A stretch of 64,000 nucleotides of DNA from JAVKDP01 sp040222185 (GTDB taxonomy: Bacteria; Bacteroidota; Rhodothermia; Balneolales; Balneolaceae): contig JAVKDP010000088.1 of the NCBI GenBank assembly GCA_040222185.1, positions 12,827 to 76,826 on the forward strand. Direction: 5' to 3'. The position numbers and the translations under genes are program-made. Positions 62,997 through 64,000 of this stretch are shown in pieces. The notes below the pieces were generated by a model, which searched no databases, was not told the DNA's origin, and saw only the letters and a program-made list of their open reading frames with translations. Each line of letters begins with the position of its first letter. Position 1 is the stretch's first letter.

Positions 62997-64000
62997 ATGA
63001 AAGTTCTATTCAGCCTGGTACTATGCCTGTTTATTTTTGTCTCGTGTTCAAAAGATTCACCGACCTCATCCGGGGATGGAACTATTCGGGATATTACTTC
63101 TTTCGAATTGGTATCTGAAATGGGATCTGGCTGGAACTTAGGCAATAGCTTTGATGCAATTGGAGAAGATGAAACAGTATGGGGAAATCCACATACAACA
63201 AGGGCAATGATCGATGAAATTAGTGCTCGTGGTTTTAAGACTATAAGAATACCAATAACATGGGGTTCGCACCTGGGAGCTGCTCCGGATTATATTATTG
63301 AACCAGACTGGCTTAGTAGGATAGAACAGGTTGTTAACTATGCTTTGGATAACGATATGTACGTTATTATCAATATCCACCATGATGAATCATGGGTTAT
63401 TCCAACATTTGATAAAGCATCTGAAGTATCCGATCAACTGGAAAAAGTTTGGACTCAGGTTGCAAATAGATTTATTGATTATGATGAGCATTTAATCTTT
63501 GAGACGTTAAACGAACCACGGCATAAAAATACACCTGAAGAATGGACAGGAGGAACCTCTGAGGGAAGGACAGTACTCAATCAATATCATAAGGCTTCTC
63601 TGGATGCGATACGAGCAACTGGTGAAAATAATGCATTAAGACATATCATGATTTCAACTTATGCCGCCAGCTCGATACCAATTGCAATGAATGAATTGGT
63701 GATTCCAAATGATGATGAGCGAGTCATCATTTCTATTCATAGCTATTTCCCTTATCCGTTCACGCTTGGTGAGTCAGATCCAACCTGGGGTACCGAAGCT
63801 GATAAGTTAGGACTAGATGCCGAGCTTGATAGAATGAAGGCAAAGTTTATTGATAATGGAAGGCCTATAGTAATGGGAGAATGGGGTTCAATAAATCAAG
63901 ATAATTACCAGGATCGATTAACTCACGCAAGGTACTATGCTGAAGCAGCTGCTGAAAGAGGTATAGTTCCGATTTGGTGGGATAACGGAGCTCTTGAAGG
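62997..64000 (+). CDS. GH5 endoglucanase-type lipoprotein, C-terminus cut by window end
   Basis: About 334 codons are present from the ATG at 62997. A lipoprotein signal (LFSLVLCLFIFVSC) is followed by a GH5 barrel: MGSGWNLGNSFDAIG, FKTIRIPITWGSHLG, YVIINIHHDESW, FETLNEPRHKN (acid/base E173), VIISIHSYFPYPF and VMGEWGS (nucleophile E295). The GWNLGN start is usual in the endo-beta-1,4-glucanase/xyloglucanase subfamilies. It is probably anchored to the outer membrane and acts on beta-glucans; the remaining sequence lies beyond the window. Confidence 0.92.
   Translation, partial: MKVLFSLVLCLFIFVSCSKDSPTSSGDGTIRDITSFELVSEMGSGWNLGNSFDAIGEDETVWGNPHTTRAMIDEISARGFKTIRIPITWGSHLGAAPDYIIEPDWLSRIEQVVNYALDNDMYVIINIHHDESWVIPTFDKASEVSDQLEKVWTQVANRFIDYDEHLIFETLNEPRHKNTPEEWTGGTSEGRTVLNQYHKASLDAIRATGENNALRHIMISTYAASSIPIAMNELVIPNDDERVIISIHSYFPYPFTLGESDPTWGTEADKLGLDAELDRMKAKFIDNGRPIVMGEWGSINQDNYQDRLTHARYYAEAAAERGIVPIWWDNGALE

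Noticed and set aside
1..64000. CRISPR arrays, tRNA or rRNA genes, prophage or insertion sequences
   Set aside because: No regularly spaced repeats, cloverleaf-type sequences, ribosomal RNA blocks, integrases or transposases were seen on reading both strands.

Overview
The window looks like chromosome from a member of the Bacteroidota/Balneolota lineage, probably a marine Balneola- or Gracilimonas-like bacterium. The evidence is about 40% GC by eye, Bacteroidota-style promoters (TTTG about 19 bp before TAnnTTTG), TonB-dependent receptor and CarboxypepD-regulatory-like domains, abundant lipoproteins, and two secreted proteins ending in type IX secretion (T9SS) sorting domains with the NYPNPFNPxT signature. 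The genus is inference. I see no rRNA, tRNA, CRISPR array, prophage or intact insertion sequence.

Layout. 1-8020: a leftward tripartite RND efflux operon whose outer-membrane gene carries an extra ABC-substrate-binding-like domain, divergent from a LytS/LytTR two-component pair. 8030-12411: a broken small gene and a large GH81 beta-1,3-glucanase. 12472-17998: twin lipoproteins, a HAD phosphatase with a membrane protein, an MFS transporter and a GH13 amylase. 18285-29117: a PadR repressor gene followed by four tandem FtsX/MacB-like permeases, with no ATPase gene. 29118-31828: a serine hydrolase whose promoter shares a 20-bp motif with the PadR promoter, plus palindromic repeats. 31829-46828: small genes including a three-gene CarboxypepD/M50-like/membrane cassette with a 57-bp duplication, AraC-type regulators, GNAT acetyltransferases, a TonB-dependent receptor and an ECF sigma factor with a membrane partner. 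46875-53097: a methyltransferase, a serine hydrolase, an M20 amidohydrolase and small membrane proteins. 53172-55741: an RtcB-type RNA ligase divergent from a WYL regulator. 55748-60487: an active/inactive M16 peptidase pair, an NAD(P)-binding protein and a fourth serine hydrolase. 60713-64000: a secreted YHYH-domain protein and a GH5 endoglucanase lipoprotein cut by the window end.

How it fits together. Three glycoside hydrolases (GH81, GH13, GH5) suggest use of beta-1,3-glucan, alpha-glucan and beta-1,4-glucan, but there is no SusC/SusD pair and they are not in one locus. Many genes face stress or the envelope: efflux, MacB-like permeases, beta-lactamase-fold hydrolases, RNA repair. The best leads for undescribed biology are the substrate-binding/TolC fusion, the ATPase-less PadR/permease array with its shared operator-promoter module, and the RtcB/WYL locus with repeated sites in its divergent promoter region.
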